From positions 1 to 38,075 of the forward strand of contig RKSI01000028.1 of NCBI GenBank assembly GCA_007570905.1: DNA of 38,075 nt, given 5' to 3'. Within the stretch, counting starts at the first letter, position 1; each line of letters opens with the position of its first letter. This document shows positions 16,050 through 24,440 of this stretch, piece by piece. The position numbers and the translations under genes were made by a program. The notes below the pieces were generated by a model that saw nothing but the letters and a program-made list of their open reading frames with translations, did no database searches and was not told where the DNA came from. The stretch comes from Gammaproteobacteria bacterium. GTDB taxonomy: Bacteria > Pseudomonadota > Gammaproteobacteria > Poriferisulfidales > Oxydemutatoraceae.

Positions 16050-16772
16050 TCATTTTCCGGGCCAAATACAACCCTTGCGCGATTCGCGCTCCAGCCTTTC
16101 CAGGAATTTGGCGTGGCGCGCGGTCTCGGCGGGGCTGGCCGGGATGACCGGCAAACTGCCGGCCTGCGCGCCGCCGAGACCGGCCAGTTGCGTCAGATTC
16201 CCGTCCGCCGGGGCGCCCTGCGCCTGCTGAAACATCGCCGTCTGCCCGCCGGTCATCGCCAGGTAAATCCTGGCCAGCAGGTCGGCGTCAATCAGCGCGC
16301 CGTGGTGCTCGTCGCGCGCCGCGCGGTCTATGGAAAAGCGGTCGCTCAGCGCGTCTATGCTGTTTTGCAGGCCCGGGAACTCGTTGCGCGCCAGCGCCAG
16401 CGAGTCGCACACCGTGCAGCCGGTCTGCTCGACAAAGCCGGGCTGGCCGAGCCGCTCCAGTTCGGCGTCGAGAAACGCGAGGTCAAATTCGGCGTTGTGG
16501 ATGATCACCTCGGCGCCGCGCACAAACTCGCAAAGGTTCTGCCAGATGTCGCCGAAGAGCGGCTTGTCGGCCAGAAACGCATCGGTCAGCCCGTGCACCT
16601 CCAGCGCGCGCGGGTCGCTTCTGCGCCCGGGATTGACATAGCGGTGAAACTGCTCGCCGGTCATCGCGCGCCCGGCCAGTTCGAGGCAGGCAATCTCTAC
16701 GATGCGGTGCCCGGCGCCCGGCTCCAGCCCCGTCGTCTCGGTGTCGAGAACGATTTGCCGCGCGTTCTCCAT
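16050..16772 (-). CDS. dnaQ: DNA polymerase III epsilon subunit DnaQ (proofreading exonuclease)
   Basis: A 240-residue 3'-5' exonuclease of the DEDDh group. Catalytic residues are visible as Asp10 and Glu12 (LDTETTG), Asp97 (HNAEFD), and His157 with Asp162 (EHHGALIDAD). The C-terminal tail ends in short charged helices that in E. coli contact the polymerase alpha subunit. The start follows the rnhA stop without any gap (TGAATG), the classical rnhA-dnaQ arrangement, here with both genes in the same direction. Confidence 0.97.
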   Translation of the reverse strand: MENARQIVLDTETTGLEPGAGHRIVEIACLELAGRAMTGEQFHRYVNPGRRSDPRALEVHGLTDAFLADKPLFGDIWQNLCEFVRGAEVIIHNAEFDLAFLDAELERLGQPGFVEQTGCTVCDSLALARNEFPGLQNSIDALSDRFSIDRAARDEHHGALIDADLLARIYLAMTGGQTAMFQQAQGAPADGNLTQLAGLGGAQAGSLPVIPASPAETARHAKFLERLERESRKGCIWPGK

Positions 16773-17213
16773 TCACGCCCCGCCGGGAATGTTGCGCCGC
16801 GCCAACTCGTCCACCCGCTCGTTCTCCGGGTGCCCGCTGTGGCCGCGCACCCAGCGCCAGTCAATGTCAAAACGCTGCGTCAGGCGGTCGAGTTCCTGCC
16901 ACAAATCCATGTTCTTGACCGGCTTTTTGTCGGAGGTGCGCCAGCCGTTTTCCTTCCACCGCGCAAGCCACTGCTCGACGCCGTTTTTCACATACTGCGA
17001 ATCGGTGACGACGCGCAGCGGGCATCGCCGCCGCACCGCCGACAGCGCGCCGATGGCGGCCTGCAATTCCATCCGGTTGTTGGTCGTGTTCATCTCGCCG
17101 CCGCTGACCACCTTCTCGCGCCCGCGGTAAATCAGCAGCGCGGCCCAGCCGCCCGGCCCGGGGTTGCGCGAGCAGGCGCCGTCGATGTAGATGTCCAGGC
17201 GCTCTTCAGGCAT
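16773..17213 (-). CDS. rnhA: Ribonuclease HI
   Basis: A protein of about 146 residues that cleaves RNA in RNA-DNA hybrids. It shows the active-site Asp in IYIDGACSRNPGPGGWA, the Glu in NNRMELQAAI, Asp in VVTDSQYVKNG, and the C-terminal WVRGHSGHPENERVDELA. The handle region KENGWRTSDKKPVKN is conserved. The start is an ATG at 17213 (eight-base overlap with the methyltransferase stop) or at 17219; GGGA lies upstream of the former. The long N-terminal extension of the open frame is a shadow of the methyltransferase gene. Confidence 0.97.
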   Translation of the reverse strand: MPEERLDIYIDGACSRNPGPGGWAALLIYRGREKVVSGGEMNTTNNRMELQAAIGALSAVRRRCPLRVVTDSQYVKNGVEQWLARWKENGWRTSDKKPVKNMDLWQELDRLTQRFDIDWRWVRGHSGHPENERVDELARRNIPGGA

Positions 17214-18003
17214 GGTCATCCCGCCGCCGCGAAAGGCGCGGCGCGCGGCGTTCAAATGTCGTCGGCTGCACGCTTTTGCCGGCCAGCACCTTGCCGGGCG
17301 ACCACGAGCCTGCGACGGGCACGACGCGCGACAGCCGCTTGACCGCGAGCAGCGCGAACAACGCGCCGCTGAACGGCAGCACCCGCCGGCACAGCCGCGA
17401 CGCCCGCCGCGCCGCCTTCTTCCTTGAGAACGACAGCGGGAACGCGAAATAGCGCGTTTTCTCGACATCAAAGCCGAGCACCGACAGCCATTCCCGAACG
17501 CGCAGCGCCGGGTAGAAACGCCCGCCCCACGGCGGCGCCAGGCGCGGCTTGAACCATTTCAGCAGGCCGTGGACGCCGAGCGGGTTGAAGCCGACGACAA
17601 TCAGCCGCCCTTCCGGAATCAGCGTGCGGTCCACCTCGCGCAAAAATTCGTGGGGGTCGGCGCAGAATTCCAGGATATGGTGCGCGACAACCAGGTCGAG
17701 GCTGCCGGAATCAATCGGCAACCGCGAAAAATCGCCGACCACCTGGCTGTCGGCCTGGCGCGCGCAACTGATTGCGAAATGCGAGTGAATCAGGCCGTTG
17801 TCCAGCCACCGCCGCCCGGACTCGAACGAGCGGATGTCCAGCGCGAAATAGCCGACCGCCTGCTCCACCCAGTCGGCGACGACGGCCTCGGTGTCGTCCA
17901 GCAGTTGGCCGCCGTAGTCTTCGTGGTACCACGGCGACAGCAGCGGCGACACCTGCGGCAGCGTCAGGTGCAGGGCGCCGCGTTTGCGGAAAAATCCCGT
18001 CAT
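17206..18003 (-). CDS. SAM-dependent methyltransferase, YafS-like
   Basis: A 265-residue class I methyltransferase-like protein. The nucleotide-binding region is less typical than usual, but SLDLVVAHHILEFCADPHEF and LIPEGRLIVVGFNPLG are the motif IV-V region of the methyltransferase-11 type. Proteins of this kind lie beside rnhA-dnaQ in many gammaproteobacteria (YafS in E. coli). The substrate is unknown. gloB, often next to this gene, is absent here; the ABC importer gene ends 42 bases upstream. Confidence 0.85.
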   Translation of the reverse strand: MTGFFRKRGALHLTLPQVSPLLSPWYHEDYGGQLLDDTEAVVADWVEQAVGYFALDIRSFESGRRWLDNGLIHSHFAISCARQADSQVVGDFSRLPIDSGSLDLVVAHHILEFCADPHEFLREVDRTLIPEGRLIVVGFNPLGVHGLLKWFKPRLAPPWGGRFYPALRVREWLSVLGFDVEKTRYFAFPLSFSRKKAARRASRLCRRVLPFSGALFALLAVKRLSRVVPVAGSWSPGKVLAGKSVQPTTFERRAPRLSRRRDDHA

Positions 18004-18045
18004 GCCAAATCCCGTCGTGTCATCGCGTTATGCCGTTGGCGCCTA

Positions 18046-19671
18046 TTATGCGGCAAAAGCGGGCAGCGCGGGCACCGCCGACAGCAATTCCCTGGTATAG
18101 CGGTGGCCCGGCGCGTCCAGCAGCGGTTCGGTCTCGCCCTGCTCGACGATGCGCCCGCGGTACATCACGGCCACTTCGTGCGCCATATAGGCCACCACCG
18201 AGATGTCGTGCGTGATGAACAGATAACTCAGGCCCAGGTCGGCCTGCAAGCGCTGGAACAGATCCAGAATGCGCGCCTGCACCGAGACATCCAGCGCGCT
18301 GGTCGGCTCGTCCCAGATAATCAACTCCGGCTCCACCGCCAGCGCCCGCGCGATGCAGATGCGCTGGCGCTGGCCGCCGGAAAACTGGTGCGGATGGCGG
18401 TGCATGCAGTCGGGCGGCATGCCGACCTGCTCCAGCAGCGCCGCCACCCGCTCGCGCAGCGCGCCGCCGCGCGCCGCGCCGCGCGCGCGCAAACCCTCGC
18501 CAATCAACTGCTCCACCTGCATTTTCGGGTTCAGCGACGAGAACGGATCCTGAAAGACGATTTGCGCGCGCCGCCGCAGACGCCGCCAGGCGTTGCCGGC
18601 GCCGGGCTGCGCGAGACGCAGTTCGCCCGCGCTCGGCTCGACCAGGCCGAGCAGCGCGCGCGCTATCGTCGTCTTGCCGCTGCCGGATTCGCCGACCAGC
18701 GCCAGCGTGCGCCCGCGCCGCAGCGCGAACGAGACGCCGTCCACGGCCTTGATGTGGCCGACGGTGCGCTTGAACAGGCCCTTCCTGACCGGAAAATGAA
18801 CCGCGAGATCATGCACTTCGGCCAGCGCTTCGCCGCCGCGCGGCGGCGGCAGGCGCGCGCCGTCAAACAGCGACACGCCGCGCTTGCCGCGGTCCGGCAG
18901 CATCGCGCACAGGCGGCGGCTGTAGTCGTGGCGCGCGCGGCTGAAAAACTCGCCGGCGCCGGCCTGCTCCAGTATCCCGCCGTCGCGCATCACCGCGATG
19001 CGCCCGGCGATGCACGACACCACCGACAGGTCGTGCGATATGAACAGCATCGCCATGCCGCGGTCGGCTTGCAGTTTCTTCAGCAGGTCGAGCACCTGCG
19101 CCTGAATGGTCACATCGAGCGCCGTCGTCGGTTCGTCGGCTATCAGCAACTCCGGCTCGCCGGCGAGCGCCGCCGCGATCATCACGCGCTGCTTCATGCC
19201 GCCCGACAATTCGTGCGGATACGATGCGAACACGCGCCCGGCTTCGTCTATGCCGACCTCGTCCAGCAGTTGCAGCGCCGCGCGCCGCGCATCGCGCCCG
19301 CGCACGCCGCGGTGCAGGCCGAGCGCCTCGGTCAACTGGCGGCCCGCCGTCATCACCGGGTTCAGCGAGGTCATCGGCTCCTGGAAAATCATGCCGATAC
19401 TGCCGCCGCGCACATCGCGCATCGCCGTCTCCGGGCGCCGCAGCAGGTCTTGCCCGTGCAGCCGCACCTCGCCGGCGCGCACGCGCAGGCCGTCGGGCAG
19501 CAGGCGCAGGATGGACAGCGCCGTCAGCGACTTGCCGGAACCCGACTCGCCGAGCAGCGCGAAACTCTCGCCGGGGGCGATGTCAAACGCGATGTCGCGC
19601 AGCAGCGTCTCGCGGCGCCCCGGCGGCGCCGTCTCGACGCGCAAGCCGCGCACGCTCAGGAGCGGTTCCAT
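18046..19671 (-). CDS. yejF: YejF-like double ATPase of a peptide ABC importer
   Basis: A 541-residue protein with two fused ABC ATPase domains, equivalent to DppD plus DppF. Domain 1 has Walker A GESGSGKS at 41-48, signature LSGGM at 155-159 and Walker B LLIADE at 175-180; domain 2 has Walker A GESGSGKT at 327-334, signature FSGGQ and Walker B LIIWDE. It powers uptake through the YejB-YejE channel. The ATG at 19671 overlaps the end of yejE by 16 bases. It is the last gene of the four-gene importer operon. Confidence 0.94.
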   Translation of the reverse strand: MEPLLSVRGLRVETAPPGRRETLLRDIAFDIAPGESFALLGESGSGKSLTALSILRLLPDGLRVRAGEVRLHGQDLLRRPETAMRDVRGGSIGMIFQEPMTSLNPVMTAGRQLTEALGLHRGVRGRDARRAALQLLDEVGIDEAGRVFASYPHELSGGMKQRVMIAAALAGEPELLIADEPTTALDVTIQAQVLDLLKKLQADRGMAMLFISHDLSVVSCIAGRIAVMRDGGILEQAGAGEFFSRARHDYSRRLCAMLPDRGKRGVSLFDGARLPPPRGGEALAEVHDLAVHFPVRKGLFKRTVGHIKAVDGVSFALRRGRTLALVGESGSGKTTIARALLGLVEPSAGELRLAQPGAGNAWRRLRRRAQIVFQDPFSSLNPKMQVEQLIGEGLRARGAARGGALRERVAALLEQVGMPPDCMHRHPHQFSGGQRQRICIARALAVEPELIIWDEPTSALDVSVQARILDLFQRLQADLGLSYLFITHDISVVAYMAHEVAVMYRGRIVEQGETEPLLDAPGHRYTRELLSAVPALPAFAA

Positions 19672-21062
19672 TCGCTCCTCGGGTCAAACGCGTTGCGCAC
19701 GCCGTCGGCGAACAGGTTGGCGCACAGCACCAGGCCGAACAGAAACACCATGGCGGCGAGCAGCGGCCACCACACCGCCGGCTCGCGCGCCATCTCAAGG
19801 CGCGCGCTGTTGATCATGTTGCCCCAACTGTGCATCGCCGGGTCCACGCCGATATTCACATATGAAAGCACCGCCTCGGCCAGCACCAGCCCGCTGAAAT
19901 CAAGGGCCACGGTGATGACGACGATGTGCATCACATTCGGCAGGACATGGCGCAGCAGTATCAGCGGGCGGGCGACGCCGAGCGCGCGCGCCGCGTCAAT
20001 GTAGTCCATCTCCCTGACTTTCAGCGTCTCGGCGCGCAGCAGCCGGCACAGCCCGGTCCAACTGGTGATTCCCAGAATGGCGCACAAAAACAGCAGCCGC
20101 GTGTCGGCACGCGTGACCAGGTCATTGAAGCGGTCGCCGTGCTGGTCCATGTAGAGTTGCAGCATCAGCACCATCGCCGCCACCAGCAGCACGCCCGGAA
20201 TCGAGTTCAGCGTGGTGTACAGATACTGGATGACATCGTCCACCCACCCCAGAAAATAACCGGCGCAAACGCCGAGCGCCAGCGCGAACGGCAGCATAAT
20301 CAGCGTCGTCAGCGTGCCAATCAGAAAACCGGTGCGCACGCTCTTCAGCGCCTGGTACAGGACATCGCCGCCGATCTTGTCGGTGCCGAGCAGATGGTAT
20401 TCGCGGCCAATGCCGGCAGTGATGAAGACCGCGACGACAATCAGCGCAATGGTGACGGCGACGGCGCGCAGCGGCAGGCCGCCGGTGGCGTTGCGGACGA
20501 CGGCGCGCATCGCCGCCGGCGCGCGCCGCGGCCCGGCCACGACGGCGCACACCAGCGCCAGCAGCGCGGCGCACGCCAGCAGCCCGGCAAGGCCCCACAC
20601 GGCGGCGCGCCGCGCGATGTCCGCCGCCGCCAGGTCCGGTTCGGCCAGCGCCGCGCCGCCGTATTGCAGGCGCGGATAGATGTGGCGGCGCACGCCGTCC
20701 TCCTCAACCATCTCCTTGACATAGCCGCGCACCGCCAGCGGCGCGGAATAGGTCTTCTCAAAACGCTCGCCGAGAGGCGACACCAGCCGGTCAAACACGC
20801 TGACGACCTCGTTGGAATAGACGGCCTCGCCGCCCTGCGCGGTTTCGGCGGTCTCGATGAGCGGCCTGAAATGCAGCGAGTCGAGCAGCGCGACGGCGAA
20901 GTAAAACGCGATGACCGTCAGCGACACCATCGCCGAACGGTCGCGCGCCAGTTTGCGCCACGCCGCCTGCAAATGCGGCCTGCGCGACACATAAAACGCA
21001 TACAGCGCGGTCAGCGCAATCAGCGCGAAGAAAAAGGCGTCGGTGAGCAGCACCACCGGCAT
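19656..21062 (-). CDS. yejE: YejE-like permease of a peptide ABC importer (long form)
   Basis: A 468-residue inner membrane permease. The N-terminal helix, the loading segment WRKLARDRSAMVSL and the C-terminal binding-protein-dependent permease domain with the coupling-helix motif (YIDAARALGVARPLIL) are visible; YHLLGTDKIGGDVL precedes the transmembrane core. Compared with about 340 residues in E. coli YejE it carries extra sequence: a periplasmic segment (SVFDRLVSPLGERFEKTY to LQYGGAAL) and two additional hydrophobic segments (AVWGLAGLLACAALLALVC and AVTIALIVVAVFITAGIG). Its ATG shares one base with the yejB stop (TGATG). The longer open frame upstream is a shadow of yejB. Confidence 0.92.
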   Translation of the reverse strand: MPVVLLTDAFFFALIALTALYAFYVSRRPHLQAAWRKLARDRSAMVSLTVIAFYFAVALLDSLHFRPLIETAETAQGGEAVYSNEVVSVFDRLVSPLGERFEKTYSAPLAVRGYVKEMVEEDGVRRHIYPRLQYGGAALAEPDLAAADIARRAAVWGLAGLLACAALLALVCAVVAGPRRAPAAMRAVVRNATGGLPLRAVAVTIALIVVAVFITAGIGREYHLLGTDKIGGDVLYQALKSVRTGFLIGTLTTLIMLPFALALGVCAGYFLGWVDDVIQYLYTTLNSIPGVLLVAAMVLMLQLYMDQHGDRFNDLVTRADTRLLFLCAILGITSWTGLCRLLRAETLKVREMDYIDAARALGVARPLILLRHVLPNVMHIVVITVALDFSGLVLAEAVLSYVNIGVDPAMHSWGNMINSARLEMAREPAVWWPLLAAMVFLFGLVLCANLFADGVRNAFDPRSEWNRS

Positions 21063-22039
21063 CAGCCCAGCCTCACGCGCGGGTCGACAAAAGTGTAGGA
21101 AATGTCGGTCAGCAGCAGGCCGGCGATGTACAGCACCGAGCCGAGAAAAACCATGGAGCGCACGATGGAAAAGTCCTGGCGCGCAATCGCGTCTATCGTG
21201 TAACTGCCGAGGCCGGGAATGCCGAAGAAAGACTCGATAATCAAACTGCCCATGAACAGCAGCGGCAAAATCACGACGACGCCGGTCAGTATCGGTATCA
21301 GCGCGTTCGGCAGGATGTGGCGGAACAGCACCGTGAACTCGCCGACGCCGCGCGCGCGCGCGGTTCGCACATAATCCTTGCCCGCCTCCTCGAGAAATAT
21401 CGTGCGGTACCAGCGGCTGCCGGCGCCGATGCCGGAGACGACGCCGATGACCACCGGCAGCAGCACGAAGCGAAACGCCGACCAGCCGCCGTAATAGCCC
21501 GATATCGGCACCAGTTTCAGCAGTTTGCCGACCGCATACTGGCCGCCGATGATGTAGAACAGCCCGGAGACGGACATCAGCACGATGCACAGCATCACCG
21601 ACCAGAAATCCACATATGTGGCGCGGAAGAAAACCATGATCAGCGCGAAGGTGATGTTGACGAGGATGCCGATGAGCAGCGTCGGCACCGCGATGGCGAG
21701 GCTCGGCCACATGCGCTGGCGAATGTCGTGGCCGATGTCCCTGCCGCTGTCGGAGCGCCCGAACTCAAACACGAACAGGCGCAGCGACTCGTCGAAGAAA
21801 ATCGTGTCGGACAGCCGCGCCGCCCCCGCCGCCGCGGCGTTGTAGAACAGCGGGCGGTCGTAGCCGCGCTCGCGCTTCCACGCATCCACCTGCTGCTGCG
21901 TGATATGGCGGTCCCCCAGTTGCATGCGCGCGATGTCGTCGGGCGAGTTGACGATGAAGAACAGCGAGAAGGTCAGCACATTGACGCCGACCAGTATCGG
22001 CAGCGCATACAGCGCGCGGCGGACGATGTAGGCGATCAC
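21062..22039 (-). CDS. yejB: YejB-like permease of a peptide ABC importer
   Basis: A 325-residue DppB-type permease. It starts with the usual membrane-entry segment AYIVRRALYALPILVGVNVL, has a periplasmic loop containing HITQQQVDAWKRERGYDRP, and a permease core with the coupling motif DYVRTARARGVGEFTVLFRH and PGLGSYTIDAIARQDFS. The start is a GTG at 22039 sharing GTGA with the binding-protein stop. It pairs with YejE to form the membrane channel. Confidence 0.93.
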   Translation of the reverse strand: MIAYIVRRALYALPILVGVNVLTFSLFFIVNSPDDIARMQLGDRHITQQQVDAWKRERGYDRPLFYNAAAAGAARLSDTIFFDESLRLFVFEFGRSDSGRDIGHDIRQRMWPSLAIAVPTLLIGILVNITFALIMVFFRATYVDFWSVMLCIVLMSVSGLFYIIGGQYAVGKLLKLVPISGYYGGWSAFRFVLLPVVIGVVSGIGAGSRWYRTIFLEEAGKDYVRTARARGVGEFTVLFRHILPNALIPILTGVVVILPLLFMGSLIIESFFGIPGLGSYTIDAIARQDFSIVRSMVFLGSVLYIAGLLLTDISYTFVDPRVRLG

Positions 22040-24195
22040 AGCGCGGTCTCGCGGCGGCGCCTGCGGTAAATCACCACCGCCGGCATCAGGAACAGCGCCA
22101 GCGCGCCGGCGAGCACCGCGACCGGGCCGGTGCGCGGGCGGTTCCATTCGTCGCGCAGGCCGGCGCGCCGCGCGGTGTCGAGTTTCAGGTATTTAAGCCC
22201 GTTGTGCGACATCAGGTTCGGCTTGGCGTTGGCCAGCCAACCGTGGTGCAGCACGAAGGACTTGGGGTGAAATCCCCAGATCCACGGCGCGTCGCGGCGC
22301 AGCACTTCGGTCATCTCGTCAATCAACTCCGTGCGGCGCGGCGTGTTCGGCAAACTCCGCATCTCCTCAAACAACTCGTCAAAGCGCGGGTTGCGGTAAT
22401 TCGCGGCGTTCTCGCCCTGGTGCGCCACTTTGGAGTTCGGCCCGTAAAGCAGGAAAAAAAAGTTCTCCGGGTCGGGGTAGTCGGCGTTCCAGCCGAGCCG
22501 GAAAATCTGCGCGTTGCCTTTCCGTATCTTGTCCTGAAAACGGTTCCAGTCGGTGCTGCGCATGACCAGTTGAATGTCGAGTTTCGCAAACTGCTTGCGG
22601 ACCCAGTTCAGCCACGATTTGGCGTCGGGGCCGGCGCTGGCCGAGTCGTAGTAAAGCACCAGCGGCTTGCCGGTCTCGCGGTCGATGCCGCCGCGGTAGC
22701 CGGCCTCGGCGAGCAGGCGCCGCGCCTCGTCCAGCGGCTTGCGCACGGCGCGCCCGCCGCGCCAGTCATAGACATAAGGGTTAACCCCGGCCTCGCCGTC
22801 GCGGTGGCCGAAGATGCCGGGCGGCAGCGGCCCCTGCGCCGGAATGCCGCGCCCGTTCTGGAAAATAGAGATGAACTCGCCGGTGTCCATCGCAATGGAC
22901 AGCGCGAGGCGCAGTTTGCGCGCGCGCTCGCCGCCGGCGGCGCCGACGACCGGGTCGAGCATGTTGAAGCCGGTGTAGAAAACGGATGTTGAGTAGGTGA
23001 CCGACAGGGATATGCCGCGCTCGCGCATCGCGCCGGTCAATTCAAACTCGCCGCCCTGCCCCAGTTGCACCGCCTGGTCAAAGCTGTCGGAACTGATGCC
23101 GGCGCGGTCGTAATAGCCCTGCAAAAACTTGTTCCAGTAGGGAATGTTCTCCTTCTCCAGGCTGTAGATGACCTTGTCGATAAACGGCAGTCTGGCGCCG
23201 GCGTCTTGCAGCAGGCCGCGCGCGGCGTCGCCGTCCTCGCCCTCAAGCGGGTAGTAATCGGCGCGGAAGTTGGGGTTGCGCTCCAGCACCATGCGCAGGT
23301 TGGGGTTGTTCTCGGTCAGCATGTAGGCGCCGGTGCCGACCGGGTACCAGTCGAGCGTCAGGTTGCGCTCCTTGAAACCGGGCTGGCTGTGGAAGGCGTC
23401 GGCCTCCCACGGCATCGGCGCGAAGAACGGCATCGCCAGCCAGTATATGAACTGCGGGTAGCCTGCGCGCACCGTAATCCGGTAACGGTGCGGCCCGACC
23501 ACCGTGACGCCTTCCATGTCAAACGCGCGCAAGTCCAGCCATTCGCCGGGCGCGAGCGCCTCGCGCGCCGCGGCCAGGCGCGCGCGCAAATCGGCGAAAC
23601 CGACGAGGTGGCGTTCCAGTATCCCGGCAATCGGCGAATGCACCGCGGGGTCGGCGAGGCGCTTAATCTGGTAGGCATAGTCGGCGGCGCGCAGTTCGCG
23701 GCTGCCGGTCCCGGCGAAATCCGCCAGTTCATACACGCCGTCCAGTTGCGCCGGGGCGACGGGCCGGTAACGGTAGTTGCCGCCGGCGAAGCGCGCGAAA
23801 GCCGGGTGCGGCTGGTAGCGAATGCCGGGGCGTATCTCGATGTCGTAGGCGGTGGTGGCGACGGCGCCGGTGTCGCGCGTGACGCGCCCGCCGGCGTCGT
23901 AGTGCGTCACCCGCGGCATCACCGCCGCCGTCAGCGGCTCCAGTTGATACGGGCGCTTCAGGTAATGGTAGTGCAGCACCGGCTCAACGACCTGGCCCAG
24001 CACCGCGTATTCATTGGAACTGTAGGAGCGCGCCGGGTCAAAGTGCTTGGGGCGCTCGGCAAAGGCCGAATAAAGGATGTCGCCGTCGGCGTCGCCGGCG
24101 TAGGGGTTGTTCCACGCGCCCTCGCCGCAACCCGCCTGTGACAGCGCCGCCGCGGCCACAACGCAAATCCGGCAGATTCGGAGAGAGGCGGCCAT
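22036..24195 (-). CDS. yejA: YejA-like peptide-binding lipoprotein with a C-terminal membrane helix
   Basis: A 719-residue family 5 solute-binding protein. The N-terminus is a lipoprotein signal (VVAAAALSQAGC, lipobox Cys at residue 23). The body has family features such as FDPARSYSSNEYAVLGQVVE, NLTLDWYPVGTGAYMLTENN and IFRLGWNADYPDPENFF. Unusually, the protein also ends with a hydrophobic helix (AVLAGALALFLMPAVVIY) and a basic RRRRRE tail, predicting a second anchor in the inner membrane. E. coli YejA is shorter and lacks this. The importer likely takes up oligopeptides; YejABEF is also the microcin C importer in E. coli. It is first in the operon; there is no ribosome site and a TATAAT lies only ten bases upstream. 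Confidence 0.92.
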   Translation of the reverse strand: MAASLRICRICVVAAAALSQAGCGEGAWNNPYAGDADGDILYSAFAERPKHFDPARSYSSNEYAVLGQVVEPVLHYHYLKRPYQLEPLTAAVMPRVTHYDAGGRVTRDTGAVATTAYDIEIRPGIRYQPHPAFARFAGGNYRYRPVAPAQLDGVYELADFAGTGSRELRAADYAYQIKRLADPAVHSPIAGILERHLVGFADLRARLAAAREALAPGEWLDLRAFDMEGVTVVGPHRYRITVRAGYPQFIYWLAMPFFAPMPWEADAFHSQPGFKERNLTLDWYPVGTGAYMLTENNPNLRMVLERNPNFRADYYPLEGEDGDAARGLLQDAGARLPFIDKVIYSLEKENIPYWNKFLQGYYDRAGISSDSFDQAVQLGQGGEFELTGAMRERGISLSVTYSTSVFYTGFNMLDPVVGAAGGERARKLRLALSIAMDTGEFISIFQNGRGIPAQGPLPPGIFGHRDGEAGVNPYVYDWRGGRAVRKPLDEARRLLAEAGYRGGIDRETGKPLVLYYDSASAGPDAKSWLNWVRKQFAKLDIQLVMRSTDWNRFQDKIRKGNAQIFRLGWNADYPDPENFFFLLYGPNSKVAHQGENAANYRNPRFDELFEEMRSLPNTPRRTELIDEMTEVLRRDAPWIWGFHPKSFVLHHGWLANAKPNLMSHNGLKYLKLDTARRAGLRDEWNRPRTGPVAVLAGALALFLMPAVVIYRRRRRETAL

Positions 24196-24204
24196 TGCGC
24201 GCCC

Positions 24205-24210
24205 ATTATA
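24205..24210 (-). promoter_or_regulatory. Possible -10 element of the yej operon
   Basis: A perfect TATAAT on the minus strand lies nine bases before the yejA ATG; no good -35 hexamer is seen 16-18 bases further upstream (GTGCGC region). If used, transcription would begin within a few bases of the start codon, giving a leaderless or nearly leaderless message, which agrees with the missing ribosome site. Confidence 0.45.
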
Positions 24211-24385
24211 TGCGCCGCGCCCGCGTCGCGCACACCGGCGGGCAAAAAGGCGCGGTCAGCCGGACGCCGGCGGCGGCGGCGGCCCGGCCTGCGGCGGCTG
24301 ACACTGGAGACCGCCCGGCGGAATGCAGCAACCGTCCGGCGGCAGCGGCTGGTCAGCCGCGCCGGCCGGCGCGCCGCATTCGGGC

Positions 24386-24412
24386 AAAAAAGAGACCGCG
24401 AATCGCGGCCTC
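24386..24412 (-). terminator. Rho-independent terminator of the NHLP precursor gene
   Basis: GAGGCCGCG-ATT-CGCGGTCTC (one G-U pair) followed by TTTTTT on the minus strand, starting about 28 bases after the stop codon of the precursor gene. It separates this gene from the yej operon. The rest of the 245-base gap up to yejA is very GC-rich and holds nothing else I can support apart from the TATAAT near its end. Confidence 0.85.
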
Positions 24413-24440
24413 GTGAAAGAAATACATCCGGCGCGGCGCG

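Noticed and set aside
17214..17471. An N-terminal extension of RNase HI by about 85 residues
   Set aside because: The extension is Arg/Cys/Ser-rich shadow sequence within the methyltransferase gene; RNase HI proteins begin at MPEERLDIYIDG-type sequence.
24256..24387. A 43-codon minus-strand frame, TTG start, rich in Pro and Cys (PPDGCCIPPGG), after the NHLP gene
   Set aside because: It starts inside the terminator, lacks an ATG or ribosome site, and the region is simple GC-rich spacer; composition alone is not enough.
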